Source: Omnitrophica WOR_2 bacterium RIFCSPHIGHO2_02_FULL_50_17
Lineage (GTDB): Bacteria > Omnitrophota > Gorgyraeia > Zapsychrales > Zapsychraceae
Assembly: GCA_001805645.1 (NCBI GenBank)
Contig: MHGQ01000057.1
Span: forward strand, 1-43,906
Length of the DNA stretch: 43,906 nt
Direction of reading: 5' to 3'
Shown here: positions 8,032 through 16,150 of the stretch, piece by piece
How the letters are laid out: each line of letters starts with the position of its first letter
Numbering within the stretch: the first letter of the stretch is position 1
Translations under genes and position numbers: made by a program
Notes under the pieces: model-generated
The model's database searches: none
The model's input: only the letters and a program-made list of their open reading frames with translations
Told to the model about the DNA's origin: nothing

Positions 8032-8158
8032 GGCAGCTGGCTATCCTTTACAGGACCCTTCCCCGACGTTTCGCCTTTGGCGGAAGTCGGGGTCCCGACT
8101 TCCAGCTTCGCTGGAACGTCGGGATAGCTTTGTGTCCTACCCTTACGAGCAGTTTACC
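8032..8158 (-). promoter_or_regulatory. Class I cyclic-di-GMP (GEMM-I) riboswitch aptamer with enlarged P3
   Basis: On the minus strand GGTAAACTGCTCGTAAGGGTAGGACACAAAGC matches the GEMM-I core: AAAC, then helix CTGCTC/GGGTAG capped by the GNRA loop GTAA, then GACACAAAGC (consensus GACGCAAAGC). P3 is closed by GCTATCC (8128-8122) and GGATAGC (8046-8040), and the 3' side GGATAGCCAGCTGCC matches the consensus GGUAGCCGGGUUGCC. P1 pairs GGTA with TGCC. The base aligned with G20 of the Vibrio Vc2 aptamer is G, which favours c-di-GMP over cGAMP. P3 holds two extra hairpins at 8061-8123. Sequence between 8238 and 8379 shows nothing recognisable. Confidence 0.85.
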
Positions 8159-8208
8159 TTTTTCAATAACAAACTGTTATTGAAACTCAAATTGACTATT
8201 CTACGGAA

Positions 8209-8237
8209 TGTATAGCATATAAAAAGAGCGGTGTCAA
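8209..8237 (-). promoter_or_regulatory. Promoter of the riboswitch-pilin transcript
   Basis: On the minus strand: TTGACA, a 17-base spacer and TATACA, with a TG one base before the -10 hexamer (extended -10). The predicted start is near 8202. A hairpin CAATAAC-N5-GTTATTG (8164-8182) lies between the start and the aptamer. Confidence 0.8.
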
Positions 8238-8379
8238 CCCATCCGACTTAAATTCGGGTCTAATCAGGGAAACGCTTTCTTTAAAAAGATGAAAGCTTCT
8301 CCTAATTCGATATTACTTTATCTCAAAATGTCCTCTTCATAAAGACAAATTTCATGAATTTTTCATTTTACACTTTATG

Positions 8380-9633
8380 CTACTCCGCCCCGCCGCCGCC
8401 ACCCCCCAATTGCGCGATATTAAACATCGGCAGGAACATGGCAACAAGAATAACACCGATCACGCCTCCCATGAACACGAGCATAAAAGGCTCAATAAGG
8501 GTACCGAACCGCTTCATAAACGTCTCAACGCTTGTTTGATAAAACTCCGCCACATGTTTGAGCATTTTGCTCAATTCCCCCGTCTCTTCACCCACCATAA
8601 TCATTTGAATGCACATCGGCGGGAAAAAGCCGCTTCTCTCCATGGGAGCCACGAGAAGCTCCCCCTCCTTCACGGCCTCCTTGATCTGTGCAATAATCAG
8701 CGAACACGTCGTATTGTCCACAAGCCGCTCGGCGATATCGAGCGCATACAAGATAGGCACACCGCTGTCAATAAGAATCGACATCTGTGAGGTGAAGCGT
8801 TCAATCACAATGCTCTGCAAGACCTCCCCAACCGTCGGAAGACTAAATAAAAATTTCTCAAAAGCCATTTTACCATGGTAGGTGCGGACATACCTTTTAA
8901 AAAGCCAAAAAGAGGCTATAGTCCCTCCGATAATAAGAGGGAATTGCGTCCGCATAATCTTGAATATCATCAAAAGCTGGGCCGTGATCCACGGCAGTTC
9001 GGCATTCATGGACGTAAAGATATCCTCAAATTTAGGCCCGACAAAGAGGGCAAAAAAAGCAATCGCTCCCATGGCCACAAAGAATAAAATGCAAGGATAT
9101 ATCAAGCTGGAAATAATGGTCGACCGGAAAGAAGCCTGCTGTTCAAGATAAAAAGACAGCCTATTGAGAATGATGGGAATCGTCCCTGAGGCCTCCCCCA
9201 CCTCCAAGAGGCTGACCCAAAACTGGTTAAAGATCTTCGGATAGTGAGAGAGCGCTACACTCAGCGAGCTTCCCTGCTCCACATTCTTCCTGATTTTTTG
9301 AACGACCTTGAAGAATTCCTCGCTCTCGACTTGAATCTCGATAACTCCCAGGCTTCGGATGAGAGGGACACCGGCCTCCAGCATAGTCGCAAGCTGCCGG
9401 GCGAAAGACAAGAGATCCTGAAGGCTGCTTTTTTTATGAGTGAATTTTTTTAGTTGAGGAGCAGTCTTGACTTCCTTTTTCTTCGAGACAGAAAGGGTAA
9501 GCTCTTTAATGCTTACGATGAAATAATTCTCTTTCTGGAGTTTCTGGACAACGGCTTCCTGGCTTGCCGCATCCATGACGTTTCGATAAGTCTTCCCGTC
9601 TTTATTTTTAACAACATAGGAAAATTTGGGCAA
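8380..9633 (-). CDS. pilC: Pilus assembly inner-membrane platform protein PilC (GspF family)
   Basis: A polytopic inner-membrane platform that couples the PilB motor to pilin polymerisation. It has 417 residues, the usual length. Two GspF domains are visible, roughly residues 65-190 (LLSFARQLATMLEAGVPLIRSL) and 265-390 (IERFTSQMSILIDSGVPILYAL), each followed by hydrophobic segments; the protein ends in a glycine run (GGGGGGAE). I chose the TTG at 9633, six bases after AAGGAG, giving the family-like start (M)PKFSYVVKNKDGK; the TTG at 9639 abuts the ribosome site. It lies 194 bases after pilB, across a repeat block. Confidence 0.92.
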   Translation of the reverse strand: MPKFSYVVKNKDGKTYRNVMDAASQEAVVQKLQKENYFIVSIKELTLSVSKKKEVKTAPQLKKFTHKKSSLQDLLSFARQLATMLEAGVPLIRSLGVIEIQVESEEFFKVVQKIRKNVEQGSSLSVALSHYPKIFNQFWVSLLEVGEASGTIPIILNRLSFYLEQQASFRSTIISSLIYPCILFFVAMGAIAFFALFVGPKFEDIFTSMNAELPWITAQLLMIFKIMRTQFPLIIGGTIASFWLFKRYVRTYHGKMAFEKFLFSLPTVGEVLQSIVIERFTSQMSILIDSGVPILYALDIAERLVDNTTCSLIIAQIKEAVKEGELLVAPMERSGFFPPMCIQMIMVGEETGELSKMLKHVAEFYQTSVETFMKRFGTLIEPFMLVFMGGVIGVILVAMFLPMFNIAQLGGGGGGAE

Positions 9634-9651
9634 ATCCAACTCCTTTTAGGA

Positions 9652-9806
9652 AATGAAGCTTTCCAAACTCCCCGCGTCAAGACGAGGGGTATCCAGGAAA
9701 GGCTTCATTCCCGAGGATATAATCCCCGCCTCAAGAGGCGGGGTATCCGCCGAGGCAATGAAGCTTTCCAAACTCCCCGTCCGCCTTAGGCGGACGGAGG
9801 AGATGA
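9652..9806. repeat. Repeat block between pilB and pilC
   Basis: AATGAAGCTTTCCAAACTCC followed by CCG occurs exactly twice, at 9652-9674 and 9757-9779 (23 bp each). Between them are hairpins such as CCCCGCCTCAAGAGGCGGGG; after the second copy comes GTCCGCCTTAGGCGGAC. It is non-coding and looks like a dispersed palindromic repeat inserted inside the pilus operon. Confidence 0.7.
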
Positions 9807-9827
9807 GCAGAATCAAACGGGATATCA

Positions 9828-11570
9828 TCAGGCATCGACGCTTATACGGCAGATTTCGTCATAACTCGTGAATCCCTTCTCTACAAGACGAATGCCGGAT
9901 TCAAATATCGTTGACATGCCATTTTTCCGGGCACAATCTCTGATTTCGGTATGCGTGGCGCCTCTGGAGATCAGGGCGCGCATCTCGTCATCGATAAGCA
10001 TGACCTCCGCAACCACCATGCGTCCTTTGTAGCCCGAACCTTTACAGGCCTCACACCCCGCCGACTTGTAAATAAGATCGCTCTTGAAGATGACCCCCCC
10101 CTGCTGTTCGGGTACAGGCTCACAAGGCTCTTTGCATTTCTGGCAGAGGCGGCGCGCCAGGCGCTGACCCATGATCATGATTAACGAAGGCGTCAAAAGA
10201 TAATGGGGAATACCTATATCGATAAGCCGTGTAATCGCAGAGGCCGCATCATTGGTGTGCAGGGTGCTCAAGACAAAATGCCCCGTGAGGGCCGCCCGCA
10301 CACAAATCGATGCCGTCTCCAGATCGCGGATCTCGCCTACCATGATGACATCGGGATCCTGTCTTAAAAAAGCCCTCAGGGCCACCGCGAACGTCAGCCC
10401 GATTTCCGGTTTTACAGCCACTTGGTTGATTCCCTCGATCTTATACTCGACGGGGTCTTCGACGGTGATAATGTTCTTCGTAGGGTCAATCGTTTCATTC
10501 ACGGCGGCATAAAGGGTGGTGGATTTTCCGCTCCCCGTAGGTCCCGTAACAAAAAATAAACCATAAGGGGCACACAGGGCCTTGCGCAGCAATTCGACCT
10601 GTTTCGCATCGAACCCTAGATTGGATAACTCCAGAGGAACCGCTCCCTTATCCAATATACGCATGACGACCTTCTCCCCCCAGACCGTCGGGATCGTAGA
10701 AACACGCAAATCCACCGCCCGGTTCTCCAGCTTGGCAACAATGGCCCCGTCCTGAGGAAGGCGCTTCTCGGCGATATCAAGCTTGGCCAAAATTTTAATA
10801 CGCGACACGATAGGCAAATGAAGATGAGATGCCGGCGGAGGAATACTGTAAAGTTTCCCGTCAATACGATAACGCAAGGCAATCTTATTCTCAAAAGGCT
10901 CAATATGGATGTCGCTGGCCCGCTCATCAATGGCCTGACGAATAATCAAATCAACAAGTTTAATAACCGGGGCCTCCTCCGCCTTGGCAATCAATTTATC
11001 AAGGCTCAATTCCGCCGTATCTCCCTGTCCTTCTTTGGCCAGGGCAATGGCCCGGTCATCTTTCCCCTGCGTATAAGATTTTTCCACGGCCCGATCCAGC
11101 ATCGAGGAGCCTCCCTCTGCCCCTCCTTTCCTAAAATAAAAATCATTAATCGCCGCCTGGATAGCGGTCTGCGTCGCTATAACTAAGTTGATTTCACAGC
11201 CTGTGATTCTCTTGAGATTATCAAGGAGGAGAAGATCGAGGGGATCATTGACCGCGCAGGTCAATGAATTCATATGTTTGGATAAAGGCAGGACATGATT
11301 TTTCGCCGCGAAATCACTGGAAACCAATTGATCGAGATTTTGATCTAACCGCGGTCTTAATAATTCACTATTTTGGGAGGAATAGTAAGGAACGCCCATC
11401 TGCGTTCCCAGAGCCGCAATCATGTTTTCTTCCGTAATCATCCTCAACTTTATAAGAGTCTCCCCGATCCGGCCCTTGTCTTTTCTCTGAACCTCAATGG
11501 CCTCTTCAAGCTGCTTCTGTGTGATCAGCCCCTGCTTAACTAATATTTCTCCTAATTTTATATGGCCCAT
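9828..11570 (-). CDS. pilB: Pilus extension ATPase PilB with an MshEN c-di-GMP-binding domain
   Basis: A hexameric cytoplasmic ATPase that drives pilin assembly; 580 residues. Residues 5-28 (KLGEILVKQGLITQKQLEEA and on) and 34-57 (RIGETLIKLRMITEENMIAA and on) fit the 24-residue MshEN motif RLGxxLVxxGLIxxxxLxxxLxxQ, separated by exactly five residues; motif II has Arg43 in place of the glycine at motif position 10. The motor domain has Walker A GPTGSGKS (343-350), DVIMVGEIRD (about 407-416) and a zinc-binding set (CQKC and CEAC, about 476-509). The ATG at 11570 follows AGGAGA. MshEN is known to bind c-di-GMP in MshE and related ATPases; binding here is inferred. No PilT retraction ATPase is in the window. 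Confidence 0.94.
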   Translation of the reverse strand: MGHIKLGEILVKQGLITQKQLEEAIEVQRKDKGRIGETLIKLRMITEENMIAALGTQMGVPYYSSQNSELLRPRLDQNLDQLVSSDFAAKNHVLPLSKHMNSLTCAVNDPLDLLLLDNLKRITGCEINLVIATQTAIQAAINDFYFRKGGAEGGSSMLDRAVEKSYTQGKDDRAIALAKEGQGDTAELSLDKLIAKAEEAPVIKLVDLIIRQAIDERASDIHIEPFENKIALRYRIDGKLYSIPPPASHLHLPIVSRIKILAKLDIAEKRLPQDGAIVAKLENRAVDLRVSTIPTVWGEKVVMRILDKGAVPLELSNLGFDAKQVELLRKALCAPYGLFFVTGPTGSGKSTTLYAAVNETIDPTKNIITVEDPVEYKIEGINQVAVKPEIGLTFAVALRAFLRQDPDVIMVGEIRDLETASICVRAALTGHFVLSTLHTNDAASAITRLIDIGIPHYLLTPSLIMIMGQRLARRLCQKCKEPCEPVPEQQGGVIFKSDLIYKSAGCEACKGSGYKGRMVVAEVMLIDDEMRALISRGATHTEIRDCARKNGMSTIFESGIRLVEKGFTSYDEICRISVDA

Positions 11571-11652
11571 CTTCTCCTATAGGAAAACTATATCCAAAGT
11601 TACAAAAATGTTATTTATTCTATTGAAAGAACTGCTTATAAAAAAGTATAAT

Positions 11653-11676
11653 CCCTTGAGAAATTTTAAGCAAGGG
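11653..11676 (-). other. Hairpin between secretin and pilB genes
   Basis: CCCTTG and CAAGGG (11653-11658, 11671-11676) form a six-base stem; on the minus strand GATTATACTTTTTTATAAG follows. It could be a weak terminator for the secretin or partial read-through control before pilB. The TATACT there also resembles a -10 box, with only a poor -35. Confidence 0.4.
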
Positions 11677-11694
11677 GGTGTCCCGTTGTTACCG

Positions 11695-13212
11695 TTAGAA
11701 TCGCCGACGCTCAAAATGAGACAGTTCTTTATCGATCCTCTCAAGTCTCTCCACGGGGACGGACTGTTCCCGAACCATTTTCTCCCCTTCTGAGGCGGGT
11801 ATATCGAGGGCAAAGCTCTCTTTAAAAATATGAGGCGTGATAAATATGATCAATTCCCGTTGAGACTCAGCCTCATCTTTATGACGAAATGCCGCGCCGA
11901 GAATAGGAATTTTCTCCAGGACGGGGACTCGTGTTTTGGTTTCCTCCATATTCGTTCTTAATAATCCGCCGATGATAATCGTATCTCCATCTTTGATGCG
12001 CAGAATGGACTTGGTCCCCCGCTCTTCAGGGTCTTTAAAGGTCTGGCTGCTGAAGGTTTGTCCCGTGCGCGCCTGAATCACTTTAGGTTCAATAGCCATG
12101 GTGATTTCCCTGCTCTCGACATTCGCCTGAGGGGTCACCCTCAAGAAAACTCCTGTCTCCACGCGTTCGGCCTTGGCTATAGAAACGGATGTTCCTTCAG
12201 AGGCGGTTGTCACTGAGGCAATACCGATAGCCTCATCTGTTTTGATGCTGATTTCTGCCGTTTCGTTATTGAGGGTTAAAATCCGCGGACGAGCTAGATT
12301 TTTCGTATCCGAATGGGTCCTTAAGAACTGCAGGGCAATCGTGAGCCCTTGAAAAGATAACGTGCTTAGGCGATATTCCGCATCCTCAAACTCAAATCCC
12401 TGACCGCCCAATTTTACGGCATTCTCCATGGCTCTATTGCGGTTAAAGGGATAAATGCTGTCGCGCTCGGCGCCGCTGAATGTCATCGGTGTATCTCCGA
12501 ATTTGACCCCCAGAAGGTCGGCGGTGCTCTTGGAGATATCCAGCATCTCCACTTCAATAAGAATTTGAGGTGTCCGGACGTCAAGCCGAGCGATGGTTTG
12601 TTCGATAAAAGGAAATTGGCCGGGGGTGTCCGTCACAATCAGGCTGTTTGTTCTCTGATCCTCAATAATACTGCCGTCCTGTGTCAATAACGCTTTGACG
12701 GCGGCCACAATACCCGAATCGGAAGAACCGCCTCCCATACCACCCGTTCCTTTATCACCGGCGGATAAAGTCTTATGTAATTTGGAAGACGTGACAGTGG
12801 CGTATTGGAGCGGATACACCCTCGTGATTAATCGTTTGGCGGGTCTATCCGACTGCCGTACAAGAAAGATATTACTCCCCGGCTTGACCTCATAAGCGAG
12901 GTCATTGACAGAAAGAATCTGCTCGAGAGCCTCCTCAATCGGCACATTATCAAAATAAACAGTAACTGTCTTGCCGAGCACCTCTTTGGAGGCGATAAAA
13001 TTCATATTCGACTGTCTCGAAAGCAGCTTAAGGACATCATTTAACGGAGCCCCCTTGAAATCCATAGAAATAGTCTTATTCTCCTCGGGATATAGATACT
13101 CTTCGACAAAAGATTTCGTATCGGCATACCCTTTTGATGTGGAGTCCGTGACTAAAGAAAATACGACCAGTAAAAAAACAAACGCGAATTTTGCAGTTTT
13201 TTTCTCAATCAT
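11695..13212 (-). CDS. pilQ: Type IV pilus secretin (PilQ/GspD family)
   Basis: Outer-membrane ring through which the pilus exits. 505 residues with an N-terminal signal peptide (about 1-30, FAFVFLLVVFSLVTDSTSKGYA). Next comes an STN/N0-type domain (MDFKGAPLNDVLKLLSRQSNMNFI; VTVYFDNVPIEEALEQIL), an N1-like domain (TRVYPLQYATVTSSKL) and the secretin core. The C-terminal signature is clear: DGDTIIIGGLLRTNMEETKT, RVPVLEKIPILGAAFRHK and LIIFITPHIF. The ATG at 13212 overlaps the stop of the preceding pilP-like gene (ATGA). It is shorter than proteobacterial PilQ and lacks AMIN domains. Confidence 0.92.
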   Translation of the reverse strand: MIEKKTAKFAFVFLLVVFSLVTDSTSKGYADTKSFVEEYLYPEENKTISMDFKGAPLNDVLKLLSRQSNMNFIASKEVLGKTVTVYFDNVPIEEALEQILSVNDLAYEVKPGSNIFLVRQSDRPAKRLITRVYPLQYATVTSSKLHKTLSAGDKGTGGMGGGSSDSGIVAAVKALLTQDGSIIEDQRTNSLIVTDTPGQFPFIEQTIARLDVRTPQILIEVEMLDISKSTADLLGVKFGDTPMTFSGAERDSIYPFNRNRAMENAVKLGGQGFEFEDAEYRLSTLSFQGLTIALQFLRTHSDTKNLARPRILTLNNETAEISIKTDEAIGIASVTTASEGTSVSIAKAERVETGVFLRVTPQANVESREITMAIEPKVIQARTGQTFSSQTFKDPEERGTKSILRIKDGDTIIIGGLLRTNMEETKTRVPVLEKIPILGAAFRHKDEAESQRELIIFITPHIFKESFALDIPASEGEKMVREQSVPVERLERIDKELSHFERRRF

Positions 13213-13685
13213 GGCTGTAGGGTAACGGTTCTTCCCTGAAACGAAACATCAATCCCGCCCTTTCGGATATTGATAATTTTCACTCCCGCAATAATATCAC
13301 CAACATCCGCCACTTGGCCGTTGACAATGGCCTGCGGACGATCTGTATTCCATATTAAACCCGTTATGGTTAAAATCGGCATCGGCTCTTCCCTGGGCGG
13401 CGGCGGCTGTGGCGGCACAACCGGCGGCGGATTGACAATGACCGGCATCGGCGGCGGAGGCGGAGGGGGCGCAGGCACCGGCTTGGGTTCGGGCGGAACA
13501 GGTTTTACTTCTGGCCGCTGTTCTGTCTTTTTCTCCTCCTTCGGCAACTGAGACTTGAAAGGGTTCCGCGCGGTAAACGTCTCGAAATAACTGTTGTCAA
13601 TGACGAATCTTTTCTCTTTTGCCTCAATTATAGGGACAAACTGAAAGGTAATCCAGCATATTAATAAAAAAATAGTCCTCGTCAT
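13209..13685 (-). CDS. PilP/GspC-like pilus assembly protein
   Basis: 158 residues: an N-terminal hydrophobic signal or anchor (IFLLICWITFQFVPIIEA), a motif common in this family (YFETFTARNPFKSQL), a long proline-rich linker (about residues 55-100) and a C-terminal beta domain (LTITGLIWNTDRPQAIVNGQ, VGDIIAGVKIINIRKGGIDV) resembling the PilP/GspC homology region that docks on the secretin. No lipobox cysteine is seen, unlike classical PilP. It sits between pilO and the secretin and overlaps the secretin by four bases. Confidence 0.8.
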   Translation of the reverse strand: MTRTIFLLICWITFQFVPIIEAKEKRFVIDNSYFETFTARNPFKSQLPKEEKKTEQRPEVKPVPPEPKPVPAPPPPPPPMPVIVNPPPVVPPQPPPPREEPMPILTITGLIWNTDRPQAIVNGQVADVGDIIAGVKIINIRKGGIDVSFQGRTVTLQP

Positions 13686-13688
13686 TTT

Positions 13689-14321
13689 TTAATCTTTCAA
13701 TTCTATCGATCCGATCTCAATGCTCGCCCCGACGATTTCCTTAACCCCCGCTGATCCCTTCTCCCTCTTGAGCGGAATCTCCTCTTTCATCTTTCCGGCC
13801 CATTTCTCGACGCGCATCGTATAGGGGGCATCCTCAATATCTTTCATAAAGAGCACCAGATCCTTGTAATAATCGGTAATGACATCAATGCGCACCTTGG
13901 CCACTTTGATATACTCGTCGCCCCTTTCTTTTTCCGGAGAAAAAGAGATGATCTGGACACGGCGATTGGCTGCGAATTCAGAAAGTTTACTGATAAGCTG
14001 ATCCGTAAGTATCGATTGTGGAAAATCGCGCATAAAAGCATCGTATTCCTTCTGAAGCCGCTTGGATTCTCCCAGCGCATCCACCCGCTCCTTCATCTTT
14101 TTAATTTCCCAATCCAGCGTTTGGGACTTTTTACCATACCCCTTAACGGCGTTAAGAGTCACCGCGAGCGCCGCCACAATCAGCGCCGTATTGATGATGA
14201 CATCCGGCCGACGCCGAAGGACATCCTTGATCTGACTGGCGTCAATATTACGGAGCTCCTTAAAGTCGATAGCCTTAAGCCTTTCGACTATTTCCTGTAT
14301 ATCTATGTTTTTTATGTCCAT
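13689..14321 (-). CDS. pilO: Pilus alignment protein PilO
   Basis: About 210 residues. After a charged N-terminal region, one membrane helix (DVIINTALIVAALAVTLNAV) is followed by a coiled coil (SQTLDWEIKKMKERVDALGE, LQKEYDAFMRDFP) and a ferredoxin-like C-terminal part (LISKLSEFAANRRVQIISFS), the layout of PilO. It would dimerise with the PilN part of the preceding gene. The ATG at 14321 is preferred; a GTG at 14333 overlapping the upstream gene is possible. The long N-terminal cytoplasmic extension is unusual for PilO. Confidence 0.8.
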   Translation of the reverse strand: MDIKNIDIQEIVERLKAIDFKELRNIDASQIKDVLRRRPDVIINTALIVAALAVTLNAVKGYGKKSQTLDWEIKKMKERVDALGESKRLQKEYDAFMRDFPQSILTDQLISKLSEFAANRRVQIISFSPEKERGDEYIKVAKVRIDVITDYYKDLVLFMKDIEDAPYTMRVEKWAGKMKEEIPLKREKGSAGVKEIVGASIEIGSIELKD

Positions 14322-14323
14322 AA

Positions 14324-15907
14324 TTATTGACACTTTAAACGAAAAAAGGTGACTGGATAATTGTCCATTTTCCTGGCCTCTATAGTCTCGAGATCGATAT
14401 GATTGAAAAAAGCGGAAAACGCCTTATTCTCTTTAAAACTTTTTAATACTTCATTAACCTGTCTAAATTGCTCATTCGGGTTTTCCAGATAGGCATATCC
14501 CTGAATAACAAGGGTCGGTTTCGTCCCTTCCTCCTGTGCCAAGCCTTTCTTCGCGGAAACAGCCTCTTTTTTTAGCCTCTCTTGTTCCAATGGCAACGGA
14601 TCAGGATAAACAACATCGAGGGATTCTATCCATACCCCCGCCGGCAAGAGAGTCGGTATAAGCGCCAGAAAAGAGGCCACATCACTTCCTGTCCTGATTC
14701 CTTTCAAATAATCCAATTTTTTGCTTAAAGCCTCATTGTCTTCTTGGAGCCTATTCACAGAAATATCTTTGGAAGATTTTAATTGTTGGGTGAGCGTCAT
14801 GACCTGGGCTTCTTTCCTTTTTATCAGAAAACCCGATGACAATGAGATAAGAATCGTAAAAGGGATACATACGAGCGCCACCTTCGCAACAAATTTATAA
14901 TTGACCGGTTTCGAAGAGGGTATGAGCCCCAATTTAACTGTCTTCGGTTTACTTTCGGAAAGATTAAAGTCGGCCAACGACGTAACGGCATCGGTCAAAG
15001 CGACGCCGTAAGCTTTAAGAAAACTGATATCTGTGAAATTGGCATTGCGAAGAACAGACTCGACAGTTATCGGGGTCACGGGCAGCCGCAGGTCATCCCC
15101 AAGCCGTTTGACAACATCACTAGCATCTAAAGACGTCAGCAATGTTATATTCTTGACCTGAAGACGCTCTTCCTGCCGGTTGAAATAACTGAGGGAAATC
15201 CTAATCTCGTTAACCAACCGTGTCATGAGGGCATCCGTATCTATCTTTTCCTGATCCGCCAGAGGAATGCGCAATTGAAACTCCCGCACAAACTGAGGGA
15301 GCTGGTGATCCACCACAATAATATCACCGACCTCATCCCCTTTCTCGATGAGGGCAACCGTCTGATCTTTAGCCATGAAATTTTTAAATATCAGCGCCCG
15401 TATTAAACTGATCGTCGCTGGTTCGATAACACGCACAACAAGGGCAGCCTGTTCCAGGATTTTTATATAATTCTCCAGAACCATTTTTTTGATAGCAACA
15501 AAAATAACGCGGATGCGCCGGCTCGGGCCTTCCGCGAAAGGGATGGGATAAAACGAATACGACAATTCCTCAAGGGCAAAGGGAACGTATTTGCTCGCCT
15601 CAAAGTCAATGACACTCTTAATCTCGCTGGGCTGCATCCAGGGAATGGTGAAGGAGCGGAAAATAATGTCTTTGGGCGCTAATGACAGATTCACCGCCGA
15701 GCAAGATACTTTGTGTTGGCGCAAGGCATTTTGGATAAGAGAGACAATCTCCATCCCCACGGGACTTAATGCCCCCCCCTCGATAGAGCCTTTGGCCTCC
15801 TCAGTAAAGGGGACACTCAAGATACGGTTTGGGTTACCCCCCACGGTTTCAACGAAATAGAGGATATCCTTACCCCAGAAGACCCCTAATTGCCTATTTT
15901 CTGCCAT
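14324..15907 (-). CDS. PilM-PilN fusion protein
   Basis: 527 residues. The first 330 or so resemble actin-like PilM/GspL (PWMQPSEIKSVIDFEASKYV, SYSFYPIP, IFVAIKKMVLENYIKILEQA, VALIEKGDEVGDIIVVDHQL). One membrane segment follows (FVAKVALVCIPFTILISLSS, about 345-365), then a coiled coil and a PilN-like periplasmic part (LALIPTLLPAGVWIESLDVV; TLVIQGYAYLENPNEQFRQV). PilM and PilN are normally separate proteins that bind each other; here they are one chain, as in GspL. The cytoplasmic half should contact PilB and the periplasmic half PilO. It is adjacent to pilO (stop/start nearly touching). Confidence 0.82.
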   Translation of the reverse strand: MAENRQLGVFWGKDILYFVETVGGNPNRILSVPFTEEAKGSIEGGALSPVGMEIVSLIQNALRQHKVSCSAVNLSLAPKDIIFRSFTIPWMQPSEIKSVIDFEASKYVPFALEELSYSFYPIPFAEGPSRRIRVIFVAIKKMVLENYIKILEQAALVVRVIEPATISLIRALIFKNFMAKDQTVALIEKGDEVGDIIVVDHQLPQFVREFQLRIPLADQEKIDTDALMTRLVNEIRISLSYFNRQEERLQVKNITLLTSLDASDVVKRLGDDLRLPVTPITVESVLRNANFTDISFLKAYGVALTDAVTSLADFNLSESKPKTVKLGLIPSSKPVNYKFVAKVALVCIPFTILISLSSGFLIKRKEAQVMTLTQQLKSSKDISVNRLQEDNEALSKKLDYLKGIRTGSDVASFLALIPTLLPAGVWIESLDVVYPDPLPLEQERLKKEAVSAKKGLAQEEGTKPTLVIQGYAYLENPNEQFRQVNEVLKSFKENKAFSAFFNHIDLETIEARKMDNYPVTFFRLKCQ

Positions 15908-15932
15908 AATCCCCTTAAAGATAACCCGGCCA

Positions 15933-16118
15933 TCATGAAGGACGCCGGACGGCCCTGCGCGCCTGCGATCTCAGCCATTTATCAACCTCTTTTTTATCGA
16001 ACCGCCACACGCCGCCGACTTTAATCCCCGTAATCTTGCGTTGATTCAGCCAATTATAAATCGTCTGCTTCCGGAGCTTAAGGTATCGCGCCAAATCATC
16101 CACGTCTAAGAGATTCAT
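15933..16118 (-). CDS. Excisionase-like (MerR/HTH_17) DNA-binding protein
   Basis: A 61-residue single-domain winged helix protein: LLDVDDLARYLKLRKQTIYN followed by WLNQRKITGIKVGGVWRFDK matches the helix-turn-helix plus wing of the excisionase/BldC-type family. The ATG at 16118 follows TTAGGAAG. It is the first gene after the strong promoter at 16151-16179 and lies 25 bases upstream of the pilM-pilN gene, so it is probably co-expressed with the pilus apparatus and may regulate it. The DNA target is unknown. Confidence 0.85.
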   Translation of the reverse strand: MNLLDVDDLARYLKLRKQTIYNWLNQRKITGIKVGGVWRFDKKEVDKWLRSQARRAVRRPS

Positions 16119-16150
16119 CTTCCTAACATTCCCCCTATTGCATCTTTTTT

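Noticed and set aside
8030-8215. Open frame on the plus strand
   Set aside because: It runs through the riboswitch aptamer and promoter; no ribosome site or protein family.
9646-9871. Short open frames on both strands
   Set aside because: They translate the 23-bp direct repeat and its hairpins and overlap the real 3' end of pilB.
11571-11694. Independent promoter for pilB
   Set aside because: TATACT has only TTGCTT at 17 bases, a weak match; the gene is more likely served by the operon promoter.
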